From: Chara braunii
Lineage: Eukaryota; Streptophyta; Charophyceae; Charales; Characeae
Assembly: GCA_003427395.1 (NCBI GenBank)
Contig: BFEA01000749.1
Location: forward strand, 580,443 to 616,119
Direction: 5' to 3'
DNA: 35,677 nt
Positions 18,355-29,376 of the stretch are shown here, piece after piece; the stretch's first letter is position 1; the number at the start of each line of letters is the position of its first letter. The translations under genes were made by a program, and so were the position numbers. The notes under the pieces are model-generated. The model was not told the DNA's origin. It did no database searches and saw only the letters and a list, made by a program, of their open reading frames with translations.

Positions 18355-19470
18355 CCGTACTGACTGCAATTATTGCAAGCTCCATGCGAGTAACGGTCTT
18401 TCCGCATGTCGTGTTCTAGAGCAGCTTTCACCCATGCATGTGCATTGGGCGAACCTGAGCCTTGCCTTGACTCCTCTGCTGGCCGCCCTTATGCTGGCCA
18501 ACTGCCTTTCCCTTTGTTGCTGCGGCGACGGTTCCTCCCTCAACATTCTCGTCGCAGCCTATCTCTGTTTCTTCCACAAGATCAGAAATGTCATTTATCT
18601 CCTCCTGATTCCCATTGGAATGAATGATCAGGAGACGACCACCCTTCTTCCAATCTTGTGGAACCTTCTCCTTTCTCCCATCTACAACAACTTGCGGAGT
18701 GCTCCCTAACTTTGCCTCCAAATCTAAAGCTTGCTTGCTAAAGGAAGTGAGGTCGTGCACATCGATGCTTGCCTCACTAACCAGCATATTCTTGATGTCT
18801 CAGGAAGACATCGTAAATACATGGTTAGTAGGATCTGGTTGTAATAGCGCACCCCTGGGACGACAATGCCTTCCTTTACGATGTAGGCGAGTTCGCGGAC
18901 AGTCTTGTACTTCTTCAAGTCCAATCTGGCCAACGCGTTAGTGGCCTGCTGTGCCTGCTGAGGGTTGTGCCACCGCTGTTCTACCGACTCCGGAAACGAG
19001 TCCAGCATCCGAGTCTACGCCCAGTCATCGAACTTCCTACCGAAGCCTTCATGTGCAAGTATACCATCTAGACATCTTGCTGCCGAATCCTTGAGGTATG
19101 AGGCAGCCACAATCACTTCCTGATCAGGCGGTGTTCGCTCTGCCCTTACCTACATTGGGACTTTCCTCAACCAAGTGTTGAGGTTCTCCTCCTTCTTGTC
19201 CCCTGAGGAGGACTGGGGAGGAGACAACGGGGCCTTTGGAAACCATTGGTGCTGAGGTCCAGCTGGTACCTGTCGCTGCACAGGTGGCTGGACCGGCTGC
19301 TGCACTGCAGCTGCAGCAGCTGGATTAGAATATGTGGGACCCTGCCTCCCCACTGCTGACGTACCACCTGGGACAACGGTGCCTGACATCACAGACAATG
19401 TAGACGGCGATGGGAACGATGGCCGTGCCCTGACACTAGGCCCGCATGATGTGGATGGGAATGGTCTTCC
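18355..19470 (-). pseudogene. Ty3-type gag fragment, family of element 2
   Basis: On the minus strand, frames read WFPKAPLSPPQSSSGDKKEE and NLNTWLRKVPM (19280-19150), SVEQRWHNPQQAQQATNALA and TVRELAYIVKEGIVVPGVRY (19000-18830), then EASIDVHDLTSFSKQALDLE and DWKKGGRLLIIHSNGNQEE (18790-18600). These match, block by block, the gag of element 2 at 27590-28260. The C-terminal zinc knuckle starts as CNNCSQYG at about 18378-18355 and is cut there by the module that begins at 18354. At least two frameshifts are present. Gag forms the particle that packages the RNA. Confidence 0.88.
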
Positions 19471-19972
19471 AATTCCATGCATGGATCTCAGTATCTGGTC
19501 TAGGGTGCAGAGCCTGCAAATGGCTGGCCGTAGCTGCGCCCAGCTTCCCTTGGCCGGACCCGACAGCTGCGGGCAGGTCTGGCTAGCCCATATCCCACCT
19601 GGCCAGGTGTGGCCAGGTGATGGGAGGATGGCCATGGGCCAGGTTGGGGGCAATTGTGGTGAAAAAAAAGGGGCCAGTTTTAGGTGGCCATTTGCAAAAA
19701 AAAAGAATGGCCAGTTGCATGGGGGTCTAGACTTGGCACGGGTCACCTGCCAAAAGTATATGCATGTATGCATTGGGGGTCTACACCCATGCATATATGT
19801 CTATTGGGTCACGCGGCCGTAATTTTCACAATTTTTTTTATTTTTTTTTTAAACGCCCCCCGGTTTGCTGTAGGTGTGACCTCGATATGCTTTGAATTTT
19901 GTCTCATGACATTTTTTGTCCCACTCACATATGTGGCATGCGCAGTTGTCTCGAGACTTGTCATTCAAGTAC
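19471..19972. other. Unassigned sequence next to the gag fragment
   Basis: G-rich repeats of GGCCAGGT-like words (19560-19650), A-runs, and a foldback TATGCAT...ATGCATA (19759-19795). The minus strand may still hold diverged gag N-terminal sequence near 19480-19330, rich in Pro, Ser and Gln, but I cannot confirm it. Confidence 0.4.
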
Positions 19973-20083
19973 CTACCGTCTTCACCCGAATAGAACGCCC
20001 GGTCATTATAGCTGTATTTGGCACAACTTTCAGCCCAGATACAGCGATAATTACCGGGTGTTCTATTCGGGTGAAGACGGTAG
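19973..20083. repeat. Inverted repeat with 45-bp arms
   Basis: The left arm CTACCGTCTTCACCCGAATA... (19973-20017) and the right arm ending ...TATTCGGGTGAAGACGGTAG (20039-20083) are complementary with about four mismatches across 45 bases, around a 21-base loop. CTCGAGA occurs outside both arms, 15-22 bases further out on the left and about 5 on the right, so the duplication was once longer. Transcribed, it would make a near-perfect hairpin. Confidence 0.93.
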
Positions 20084-20480
20084 TTGTTCTCGAGTTCCAA
20101 TGGTTGATCAACAGTTCTATATTGTTGGGGCCACCAATTGCATAGGTGGGAATGGTCGCTGAGTATGGGAGGGTAGGGTGTTGAAAACGTGGAAAGCGAT
20201 GGCGGGAACGGCCGGGTATGGACGGGTGAGGATAGTGAAAAAAATGCCATCTATGGGTGGGGGCAGGTGGTGAAAAATATGTCTGGGTCTGGGCAGGTCC
20301 GGCTGCAATTCTTCTTCAAGGTCTGGGCTCGGGCGGGCCCGGAGCCCAGCTGCGGCTTGGCCAGGTTGTGAGGATTTTTAAACCACAGTTATGGCTGGCT
20401 GCGGCTGCCAAATATTATGGATGTTCAATATGGGTTGGGTGTGGCTGTAGAAGAAGTAGGAGTTTGCGAGCTCTGCTAGG
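20084..20480. other. Unassigned G-rich sequence
   Basis: GGGTGGGGGCAGGT, GGTCTGGGCAGGTCCGGCTG and similar words (20260-20360). No gene, RNA or clear repeat unit. Confidence 0.4.
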
Positions 20481-20903
20481 GTGGACTGGATATCATCCAG
20501 TTTGCTGTCCATGTGCTCGTACAGCATACCTGCCTTGAGCACTTTAGAAGTGTCATCAAGGACAGAGTCATCAACCTCCTCAACTTTAAACCACCACTAC
20601 GAGCCCCCTCCATTGAAACTTCAGGCTGTATACAAGCGGGTCGCTCTTTCGATGTACCAACATGGTGTGCATCAGTTTGATAACTTTGATTCGTTTGGGT
20701 TGAAAAAATTGGTTTCGGCGAACTCAGGTTTGCAGTACTGGCGCTTTAAGCCTATGTTGGAGGAGCAGAATTATCGATTGTGTGAGAGCAAAAGCTATGG
20801 TGCCACGAGTTCACAACATATTAGGCAGAGCTCATGCGTCTGCCACTCTAGCAGACATGCCATGACGTGCAGGTGGATGTGTCCTGGCAATGTTATTTGC
20901 TGA
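20481..20903 (+). other. Open frame of unknown nature
   Basis: The open stretch of about 140 codons has ordinary amino-acid composition from codon 45 on (LKLQAVYKRVALSMYQHGVH, LKKLVSANSGLQYWRFKPML), unlike the low-complexity frames around it. I recognise no family. It could be a broken exon or part of a retroelement. There is no visible promoter or splice context that would decide the start. Confidence 0.25.
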
Positions 20904-20916
20904 GGGGACACAAACG

Positions 20917-21000
20917 GTTTTTCTGATCCGTCATTCAAAGATTAAAACAAAAAGTAAGGTTTTCCTGATTCGTCATTCAAAGATTAAAACAAAAAGTAAT
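20917..21000 (+). repeat. 42-bp tandem duplication
   Basis: The word CGTCATTCAAAGATTAAAAC and its following AAAAAGTAA occur twice, offset 42 bases, with a few substitutions upstream of CGTC. Confidence 0.9.
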
Positions 21001-21470
21001 GGGAAGTTAATTCAAATTAGTGGTGGAAGACTGTGAGGGATGAATACTGCAGTTGTTTGCATGACTTCAGCAATTTTGTTTTTGTCCTTTTTTTGTGTTC
21101 TTGTGTTCATTGATTGGCTAGAGTTCTGGAGCAAAGCAACCAGCAAGAATCACGTCTAATGTCCGCTTCAATTTACAGTTCATACGACTTTTGCGGGTGA
21201 GCAGGCTTTCAGTCTTCCTCTTCCTCCTCTTCCTTTCCTTGCTCGACGACTTCCGCTTCATCATTGTCTTTTACCCCCTCTTCCTTCTCTGTGCGGAGGA
21301 GGCTTTAAGTCCTCTTCCTCCTCTCGTCCTCTTCCTCTTCTTGCTCTTCATCTCCCTGTTACTCCTTGTCTTCATCCCTCTGTTCCCTCTTCATCTACAC
21401 GATTCTGCCTCTCTGTTAATGAAGCAACGTCTCAACTTTCTCTGAGTCATCTTTTCCTGTTTCATCTTAT
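21001..21470. other. Unassigned T/C-rich sequence
   Basis: TTCCTC-type tracts from 21210 to 21400. I see no feature; the sequence ends where a solo LTR begins at 21471. Confidence 0.4.
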
Positions 21471-21840
21471 TGTAAGGACTTGCAAAACATGGACCGAGAA
21501 CACAGCTGATTTCTGACTTTTGCCGCTGGAATGAATGTCTTGCTGAGATTCCTGCTTGTTGCTGAGTTTCCTAAGTCTGTGTGTGTGCATGCGTGCTGGT
21601 CTGCGTGCCTGTCTGAGTGCTTGTCCGCCTGAGTATGTGTGTGGCCTGCCAGGGCACTTGTTTGTTTGGGAGGCCCGTATGGCCGGTACTTACCTGTGGC
21701 CGTGACTTTGGGGTTGCAGCGGGGAAAAACACTCAAGCGGCCGACGGTATAGCTCAGTGCACACTCGCGTAGTGGTAGTGTAGGCTGTAGGTACTTGAGT
21801 AGCATGTAGGGCGGTATCACTCAAGTAGCGGTAGATATGT
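21471..21840 (+). mobile_element. Solo LTR of the element-1 family
   Basis: TGTAAGGACTTGCAAAACAT opens a segment that aligns with the 3' LTR of element 1 from 5075: AACACAGCTGATTTCTGA, TTGCTGAGATTCC, GTGCTGGTCTGCGTGCCTGT, GGCCGGTACTTACCTGTGGC and GTTGCAGCGGGGAAAAACAC. No polypurine tract or pol sequence precedes it, so it stands alone. The LTR may extend into the next segment, as its 3' end is not defined. Confidence 0.8.
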
Positions 21841-22530
21841 CCGGAACAAGAGGCCGAGCAGAAGAAGAGAAAAAGTGAGTATTTTTAGAGGCCCAGTAGC
21901 TGTAGGCTAGGTCTAGGCGGTTACCAGTCCAAGTAGCCTGAGTCTAGGGACTGTACGGACGATATCAATGATATTTCCCTCTGAAAGGGAGGAGGTACCG
22001 GTTGCTTGGAAGCCACGCGGCCTGCTAGTCACCGCCCAAGAGGCAGGTTGGCCGCTATATCTCCAGGAGCAGCAAAGAGTTCCTCCTCATTTTGCTGCAT
22101 GCACGTTTGGCGTCACGCTGCTGGAGCGCTGGTGTAGAGCAGTGCTGTGGGGAAGAGGAGCGCCCAGCTCTCCACCTTGGCTATGGTGGAGGAGCTTGAG
22201 TAGGAGGAGGAGGAAGAAGGGGACTAGGAAAGGGGAGCGCCAGGGGTACTTACCTGGCTATGGTGCTGGGTGCTGCATCTGGAAGGCCCCCGTTGGAGTA
22301 GCACTGCAGCAAAGGCTTCGAGGCCGAGTCAGGGATGGCGGCCTGAGAGGAATAGGCCATAGCTGCCTTGCGTTGTCTTTTGCACGTCAGGGCAAGGCCC
22401 TTAGTAGTTCGTCATAGCCTCGGCCTGGATGAAGAAGAGAGAGGAGGGCGGCCATGGCTATGGTTGACCTCTTGTTGTGCTGGCAGTAAAAGAGGGATTA
22501 GGATATTGATTCTGGTTCAACCATTCATCA
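21841..22530 (+). other. LTR-like continuation with TATA and U1-like motif
   Basis: GCTATATCT at 22052 is followed about 195 bases later by TACTTACCTGGCTATGGTGC (22247), the same pairing of a TATA box with ACTTACCTG and a GGCTATGG/GCCATAGC word seen in the module A copies. The words GGCTATGG or GCCATAGC occur five times here. This may be the rest of the LTR starting at 21471; no boundary or coding sequence is evident. Confidence 0.4.

Positions 22531-22590
<60 letters not shown>
22531..22590 (+). repeat. (ATT)n microsatellite
   Basis: About 20 uninterrupted ATT units. The poly-Asn frame on the other strand is an artefact. Confidence 0.98.
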
Positions 22591-22591
<1 letters not shown>

Positions 22592-23264
22592 CGTTTGAAT
22601 AACGGAGGAGGAGACAAGGAGTAGTAGTTGGCCGGGTTGAAGAAGGAGGAATTATCATTGGTCTTTTGCTGGTGTACATCTTCTTCTTCTTTTTTCCCTC
22701 TCTCCCCTCTCACGTTCTTCGTTTGCAATTGGACGACATTGTACTTTCTCGTGAATTTGCACTTCGAAATTGGCCAGGATCGTAACATCATTAATCTTTC
22801 TTCCTTTCGTTTGAATCCGTTGCGCTTCACAAATGATTGGCCTGTTATAGTATAGGGACTTCCATTCCCTTCCCCTCACGTTATCAGCTGCTTTGCCCCA
22901 TTACATTGTCATCAGCAGTTGGCTGCATGAGTAGCTAGCTGTGTCAGCAATCGCCACATCACATTTGTTTGACGTGGCTTGCCAGAAGCCCTGCATCAAC
23001 TGCTAGCCACGACAGAGCACTTCACTCCTTAATACAGCGTCTCTCCCAACATCTTCTATCCTCCCTCGCGGTCCACTCCGGATGTCCATGGAACTCACCC
23101 TCCTGTCAGGTAAGCCCCCCGTCGCAGTGTCCCCCTAACTCCAAGTTTTTCACATTCGATCAGATGCGGAAATTCACAAGCTAGAGCTGTCATATCAAAC
23201 TGCAGTAATACCTCGTTGAAATCACATCATGTATCAAGCTTCAGCTTTTGTGCATCCCGGGCCC
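22591..23264. other. Unassigned, low-repeat sequence
   Basis: One of the few stretches without repeats. A short frame ATGTCCATGGAACTCACCCT (23082) runs into CAG-GTAAGC (23107-23112), a good splice donor, so a first coding exon of 28 bases is conceivable. Nothing further supports it, and element 2 starts at 23265. Confidence 0.3.
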
Positions 23265-24391
23265 TGATACAGATGTGCCCGCCCTAAGTGAAGGCGGGCC
23301 TAACAAATCCCGAAAGGCCCATTGCTGTCAATTTCGTATTTGGGGTCCAGGGAGTTGTGACGCGCCAGTTGGTTGAGGGAAACACAGGCCCGAGCAGCAA
23401 AGATCTTCCACAGCCTTCCAGGCCCTTCCAGAAATGCAGGCCCTGGGCCAGAATCGCAGCATCGTACACAGACAGTTGGGAGGACCGAACGAGGCCCAGC
23501 AGCTGCAACAGAGGCACAGCCTCCTGGGGCCTACCGGAAGCTTCTAGGCACAGGCCCAGCCCAGCCATGCTGCTGGGGCAGGCAGACTCTTTCCATATAG
23601 GAAAGAGCTTGCTGCCTGGACGGGCATTCAGGCACTTGCCAGTCTGTGCGGCAGCGCTGCTGGAGCAAAGGCTCGCGTGCTGCTGTGCGCTAAGGGCAAG
23701 GTGCTGCGCACGTGCGGTCGTGCAAGAAGCAGGGCGCTGCTGAGGGCAGCGCCATAGCCCAGCCTCCATAGCTGGCAGGGGCTTGGACTACAGTGAGGCG
23801 CAGGGGTGGTCTTCGGGTGTACAGAGGTAAGGCGTGGGTGTAAGTCGAGGGAGAGAGAGAAGGATGATGATGATAATGATGTGAGGGCACATACCTGGTA
23901 TTGGCGATGGTCTGCATTGGGCAACATCTTCAAGTACTTCGTGGGCTGCTGACGTCAACAGTTGCATTGTCAATTAGTAGGCAGACAGTAGCTGTGTAGG
24001 AAGTAGACTGGGTGCCGAGCGCCAAGTAGGGAGAAGGGCCTGTACACTTATGTCGCATACCAAGATGGTGCAGACCAGAACCAAGAACTGACCTCTCACA
24101 GATAGAACAGGATAGCACAGCGGAAGGCTAGAATACCAATGATCAGACCCAATCAATGTCGAAATGCAGACTGGACATACATCATCATCATCACACGGTG
24201 TGAATGGCCTGGCACTGGACTCCAGGATGAAGGTGCCAGGCCTACTCATACACAGATGAGGAGGAGGGGGAAGAGACAAAGGAGAAGGGGAAAGAGATGG
24301 GAATGTCGTCAATCCAAATGTCGCTGATATCAACCCCAAACAATCCCCCCGATGTCTCTGCCCAATGTCGAGTCCAAATCCCAAGTGTCGT

Positions 24392-24505
<114 letters not shown>

Positions 24506-24842
24506 TAGACGAAAAGTCAAAAGTGTTGGGAGGGGAAGAAGAAAGGCGGTGGACTGGAGGAGGAAGATGAAGAACATCTCTCTCTCTCTCGCTGCCTTGA
24601 TGCAGGTGCGGATGCGCTGAAGACGAAGCTGGAGCAATGGCTACGCAGGTAAGTCCCTCCCTCCCTGCACTACTCTACTCTATCAGCGCCCGACGCTGGA
24701 AGACTAGTCCTATCGTCCACTACTACGGTCCTGCTGTCGTCCGAAGTATGCCTCCTCGATCCTCTACTCAAGAATCAGGAACCGAGGCCGGACCCAGCTA
24801 TATGTAGCGCTGGGTCGACCTCAACCGCTGAGTCCTGGCGCT

Positions 24843-24982
24843 CAAACTGAGGCTGGGCCTCAAAGTTTGGCTCCCAAACTGAGGCTGGGCCTCAAAGTTT
24901 AACGCCCAAACTGAGGCCGGGCCTCAAAGTTTGGCGCCCAAACTGAGGCTGGGCCTCAAAGTTTGGCGCCCAAACTGAGGCT
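24843..24982. repeat. 32-bp palindromic tandem repeat
   Basis: Five starts at 24843, 24875, 24907, 24939 and 24971 of CAAACTGAGGCTGGGCCTCA then AAGTTTGGCGCC. Each unit is itself a hairpin (CCAAACTGAGGC against GCCTCAAAGTTTGG). It lies upstream of the TATA-like box of the nested LTR. Confidence 0.93.
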
Positions 24983-25409
24983 GCTCCAGCGCCGACCGAA
25001 ACGGCGCGGCCTCAAAGTCAGGGCCTTGGTGCCATAACCCGCGCCAGGGCCTGTACTCGAACCGAGGCCTACAGGGGCTCTACCTGGTACCGGTCCTACT
25101 CGGCCTAAACTCGGCCTAACGACCCTGCGGACCCTGCTGAGGGTCGAAACAACACAGACCCTACACCTACGGACCCCTAGTCTACCTGGTCGGGCCCTGC
25201 TGGGCCCGTGTGGTACTGAGTATGCCACACTTATGTTGGTGGTGGCGAGAGCAAGCTCTCATTGACATTTGGTTTTCAGTGTTACTATTCTCCATTGGTG
25301 GTATATTGGTGCAATGCTGCTTTCTGGACACTGTGATACTTTCTGGCTTTTAATGTGATTGTGCATTCTGGATATTGTCATCTCACTATTGCTCATTTTC
25401 CTTGCAATT

Positions 25410-25421
25410 TGGTATCGGAGC
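25410..25421 (+). promoter_or_regulatory. Primer-binding site for initiator Met tRNA
   Basis: TGGTATCGGAGC, three bases after the 5' LTR end, is complementary to the 3' end of eukaryotic initiator tRNA-Met except for one base (plant elements usually have TGGTATCAGAGC). The next bases TGGTTCGAAC extend the complementarity into the T arm. This primes minus-strand DNA synthesis. Confidence 0.92.
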
Positions 25422-26714
25422 TGGTTCGAACTGTACTTCACTGGTTCTTCGCAATAGCTGTTCAGTGCTTCGCATGAGGTGTGGGGCAGTGATAAGGCTT
25501 GGCCGTTGAATGATTGGCGGCCCAGGGTCGTGTGGGCGCGCCAGGAAGGCTATGTGGTGACATAGGGGTGTACGCTAGATGATGAGAGCTCGCTGATGTG
25601 GCATTTAAGCTGAGGTGGAACTACATTTCACTGTTTGTTGTGCCAAGGCAGAGACCCGTCATCATAAATGCACGTCGGGTTGCCGGTGAGAAATCTGTGG
25701 CTGGGGGCAGCGTTATGAGGTACGTTGCTCTCTTCCTTATCTACCTTCTTCATTACTTGTTACCGTGAGGAAGTGAGTTATGTCTTGAGAGTCCTCTCAA
25801 TGTGAGGTGTTGCGAGCTCTCAACCTTGAGAGTCGACATTCTTCCTAGGCAGCAAGCTGGTGGGAGACGGGCGAAGCCTCTGAAGGGCCCTGGACGAAGC
25901 ACTCGGGTCATGGTCACCATGCCAACCCGCTGGGAGCCTGGGACTAGTACACGCATGCTTTGCCGCAAGTCCTTGGTTCTGCTGCTGTGCATTAGTGGTC
26001 ATGCCGGGCATGCCAGCCCTTTGAGAGACGCTCACTAGACCGTCTATAAATATTTCTGGCGGGTTCCGGTGTTGAACCCTGGCTGTGATCGGCGTCCTTT
26101 CTGCGACGTTAAATAATTCCTGAGGACCTTGGGGGCTGTCCTTAAACTGCCTCTTGATCAGCCAGATCAAACCGGAAGTAAGGCTCGTTGCATGCGAGGG
26201 TAAACAACGTGCAGGGGCTGGCAGGTTCAACATAGACTTGGGGCACAAGGGTGGGCCGGATTGCACACCTTCAGACACGCCGCTCAACCAGATGCTCAGG
26301 GCGTTGACGCAAAGTAACCACTCAAGAAGGATACAGGGAGAGGAAAGATTCCGGTAACTGTTCGCTGTTGTGCTAATTAGGTAAACTGCCATTCAGCATA
26401 CATCTCCACAGGTAAACTGTTTTATTTTTGATTATTTCGTTGTACGGACTTGTTGACAACTGACAGACAGTTGCAGATAGGATAGTATCTTACTTTCTGC
26501 ATTGCATCCTGTATTAGAGTAATCTAAAAAAATAGAACTAGTGTTACCTGTAGGATCTGACATTAGTTCTTATTGACCACTTGACTACTTCTCTCCAGAC
26601 TGACCGAAAAAAAGTTGAATATCATACTTGCTTGGGTGTCATGCTGAGGTAGGATTCACAGTGTGGATTCTAGTTTAGATCACACACTGTAGCTCGTGAG
26701 TGATGCAAGCAGTA
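25422..26714 (+). other. Leader of element 2 between primer-binding site and gag
   Basis: About 1.3 kb without a recognisable gene. Several ATG-initiated short frames occur. It should hold the packaging signal of the genomic RNA, but I see no specific motif. Confidence 0.6.
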
Positions 26715-26721
26715 ATGAGGA

Positions 26722-28173
26722 GTGGAACGAGTAGTGGTACCCCTAAGAGTTACACGTAGAACTGCTCTCAGCCGACCGATCACTTTCCAAGAGTTAGCTC
26801 CAGGAGAGGAAAGAAGGCTGCGGAGGGAAGTAAGGGAGAGGGAGGCATATCGGAGGTCTAGGGCAGCAACAACCAATTTAGAGGCCGCAATGGCTACCGC
26901 CTCCATGCCACAGGCCTCATCCCAAGCGTCTTCGTCAGGGGTAAGCCAAAGTGTTTCTAAGGTTTCCGCTAGTCAAACTGTTGGCTTGCGAGTCAGCCAG
27001 CAGACTCAACTCACACCGGAGGAGTATGAGATCCTCCAAGCGGAAGCTCTTCACGATCAGCTACAACAGCAATTGAGAGAAGCAGATGAGAGAAGACAGA
27101 GAGCAATAACGAGGAAAGCTAGATTAGGAGCCAGGAGGCAGGAGCTAGGTAAACCAGAGGCACGAGACGATGCAATGCAGGCGCTCCGTAGCTCGCTCCT
27201 CTGTGTGGCAGAAACGAAAGTTGTACAGCAGGAAGTGCTGGCCGAACTAGTGGCAAGCCAAAAACGAATTTTGGCTGCACTGCAGACTCCTCGTCCAATG
27301 TTGAGGCGGCCTCAGTACGTTGTAGCTGCCCTTTCGGTTGCGGGTCCTTCAGTGACGCCGTCGCCAGTGGGGCCCTCGTTTTCTCCTATGTTTGGCATGC
27401 CCCCTCCAGGTGGTTTAGTAGCAGTTAGTGGTCTGGTCCCTAGAGCCTCTTCTGTACCATTAACGACGGTGGCAGCTACAGTCCCATCGTTAGGGCATGT
27501 TCCGGTTAGCGTGCAGCAACCTGTCTCAGTGGCAATGCAGCCACTGCAACAGTCTCCTGGGCCAATCCAACCTATGCAGTGGATGCCCAAGATTCCCTTG
27601 CTGAGTCCTAAGCCCTTCTTTGGCGACAAGAAGAAGGATGAGGACCTGGATACCTGGGTGAGAACTATGCCTACCTATGTGAGGCACAAGCTCACAAGGC
27701 CAGAAGAAGAAGTTAAAGTCGCTGCCTCCTTTTTAGAGGGATCGACAACTTCATGGTTAAATGGGTTAGTGCAACAACAGGGCTATGGTCAGAACTTCGA
27801 TGCCTGGGCCCAAGCCCAGACATTGGAAGACTTCGTACGGACTGTGTACAATAGGTGGCATGATCCTCAAGGGGCTCAGAAGGCCACTGACGCGATCAAC
27901 AGTCTCAGTTCCAAAGGGTACCGGACTGTACGCGAAGTTACAGACGTCGTGGAACGGCTGATCGTAGTACCTGGTGTGCGCTATGACCCACAAGTACTCC
28001 TCACAGACTATTTGAGATGTTTGCCTACAGACGTTAAGAATAAGCTGGTGGACGAGGCCAACATCGACGTACATAACTTCGCCTCTTTCAGCAAGAAAGC
28101 CTTAGGCATTGAGGCTAAGCTTGGGTCCGCTCATCAAGGTCAGTCAGATGGGAGGAAGAAGAGACTTCCCTGA
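26722..28173 (+). CDS. gag: Gag polyprotein of element 2
   Basis: An open frame of 483 codons. The N-terminal third is charged and rich in Arg, Glu and Gln (TPEEYEILQAEALHDQLQQQ, coiled-coil-like, about residues 90-150), followed by a Pro/Val/Ser-rich linker. The Ty3 gag capsid region starts near residue 290: LSPKPFFGDKKKDEDLDTWV, AASFLEGSTTSWLNGLVQQ, FVRTVYNRWHDPQGAQKA and VVERLIVVPGVRYDPQVLLT. The start is uncertain: 26722 is GTG, the first ATG upstream (26715, MRSGTSSGTPKSYT) is in another frame and stops at once, so a frameshift near 26755 is likely. It ends at a TGA where the other gag copy in the window reads Gln. Confidence 0.85.
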   Translation: MERVVVPLRVTRRTALSRPITFQELAPGEERRLRREVREREAYRRSRAATTNLEAAMATASMPQASSQASSSGVSQSVSKVSASQTVGLRVSQQTQLTPEEYEILQAEALHDQLQQQLREADERRQRAITRKARLGARRQELGKPEARDDAMQALRSSLLCVAETKVVQQEVLAELVASQKRILAALQTPRPMLRRPQYVVAALSVAGPSVTPSPVGPSFSPMFGMPPPGGLVAVSGLVPRASSVPLTTVAATVPSLGHVPVSVQQPVSVAMQPLQQSPGPIQPMQWMPKIPLLSPKPFFGDKKKDEDLDTWVRTMPTYVRHKLTRPEEEVKVAASFLEGSTTSWLNGLVQQQGYGQNFDAWAQAQTLEDFVRTVYNRWHDPQGAQKATDAINSLSSKGYRTVREVTDVVERLIVVPGVRYDPQVLLTDYLRCLPTDVKNKLVDEANIDVHNFASFSKKALGIEAKLGSAHQGQSDGRKKRLP

Positions 28174-28560
28174 GACTGGAAGAAGAAAGGCAATCTCATG
28201 TTTGTCAATCATGATGGTCAGGCGACTGAGATTGACGACTTCCCAGACTATGGGGATGAGACAGAGTAGGATGGGGCCAGCGAGACTTCGGATGGGGGAG
28301 TCGTAGCGCCTATCAAAGGAAAAATGACTAGGGGGACCGGGAAGTAGAAGGTAGGCCGGGGCAAGGGTTAGGGCGACCAAGGAACGCCCGCATGGGTAAA
28401 ACTTTGTTGAGATTACGAGGTGTGGAGGGACCGAGTTGCTACGGGTACTTGCCGCCTGAACTGTGGCAACTGCGGCCACATGTCCAGGACTTGCCGAGGC
28501 AAGAAGGTCACTACGAAGGTAGCCTCTCCAATAGTGGTGGGGTTATCTTCGAACCGTGGC
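28174..28560 (+). pseudogene. Gag C-terminus with shortened zinc knuckle, element 2
   Basis: After the TGA at 28171 the frame goes on as DWKKKGNLMFVNHDGQATEI and DDFPDYGDETE, then TAG at 28267. This part matches the minus-strand gag near 18670. The nucleic-acid-binding knuckle is near 28453-28503 and reads NCGNCGHMSRTC: Cys-x2-Cys is followed directly by Gly-His, about three residues short of the usual Cys-x2-Cys-x4-His-x4-Cys. The minus-strand relative has CNNCSQYG, with the missing residues present. Confidence 0.75.
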
Positions 28561-28599
28561 GGTGCTTCTGCGAGCACTTCGCAGGGAAACACCTTGGGC

Positions 28600-29340
28600 C
28601 GGTACGAGTGTTAGCCGCTCTTACTCGTGCTGAAGTGGTAACGTTGTCTTCACCACTTCAGGCGTTGGCCAAGGCTAGTGGCCCATCCATCGCCCCGCAG
28701 ACACATTCATACCCACCAATGGTCTGTTCGAGAGATGTGTCTAAGTCCCTAGAAGAGTTACAGACTGAGTGGTCACGAAAGGACCCCCGAGACTTTTGGG
28801 CGATGATTAGTAAAGGTCCTAGGGGTGAACATTTCGTTGTAGAGGTTGATGTAGGTGGCCGCAAAGTGGGTGCCTTCGCAGACATAGGCTCTACACAACA
28901 TTTCATCAGTCGTGCTTGTGTGGACAAACTGCGCTTAGGGGACCAAGTGCAGCGGCTTAGCAGATTTGTAGCCTCCACGCTAGCCAACAAGCAAAGTATG
29001 GTCGTCCAAGACTATGTCAAGGACGTAGTCTGCACCTTCTCCTATGGAGGAGGGGAACTGAGACATAAATCTTGTTCCTTGTCAGCGACGCAGTGCCTTT
29101 CGACATGCTGCTACCTCAATTCGATTGGGATAAAAAGGTAATGATCCACAAGTTGCCCAACGGTTCTAGAACCGTTAGACTGCAAAAGTTCAAAGCTACC
29201 AGTCTAGTGGAAAGCTACGGGTGCATGTGTGCATCTTCCTTCTATAACTTCTCTAAACAGAATCACGAGGAAGGCATTTACTTATTTGTCTCTGAGAAAG
29301 GGGAGGTCGTGAAATCACCCCCAAAGATAGAAGCAGTCGT
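28600..29340 (+). pseudogene. Protease remnant, element 2
   Basis: The frame 28392-29141 carries HFVVEVDVGGRKVGAFADIG followed by STQHFISRACVDKL, the retropepsin active-site loop with Asp at 28881 (D-I-G-S-T). A frame change near 29070 leads to FLVSDAVPFDMLLPQFDWDK and VMIHKLPNGSRTVRLQKF (29072-29407), the second protease block and the linker to RT. The conserved Leu-Gly segment after FDMLL appears to be deleted. Not functional as read. Confidence 0.8.
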
Positions 29341-29376
29341 CGCACAATATTCATTTTTTTTTAGGAGCCCAGTGGT

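Noticed and set aside
22458-22679. Poly-Asn / poly-Ile frames
   Set aside because: Direct product of the (ATT)n microsatellite.
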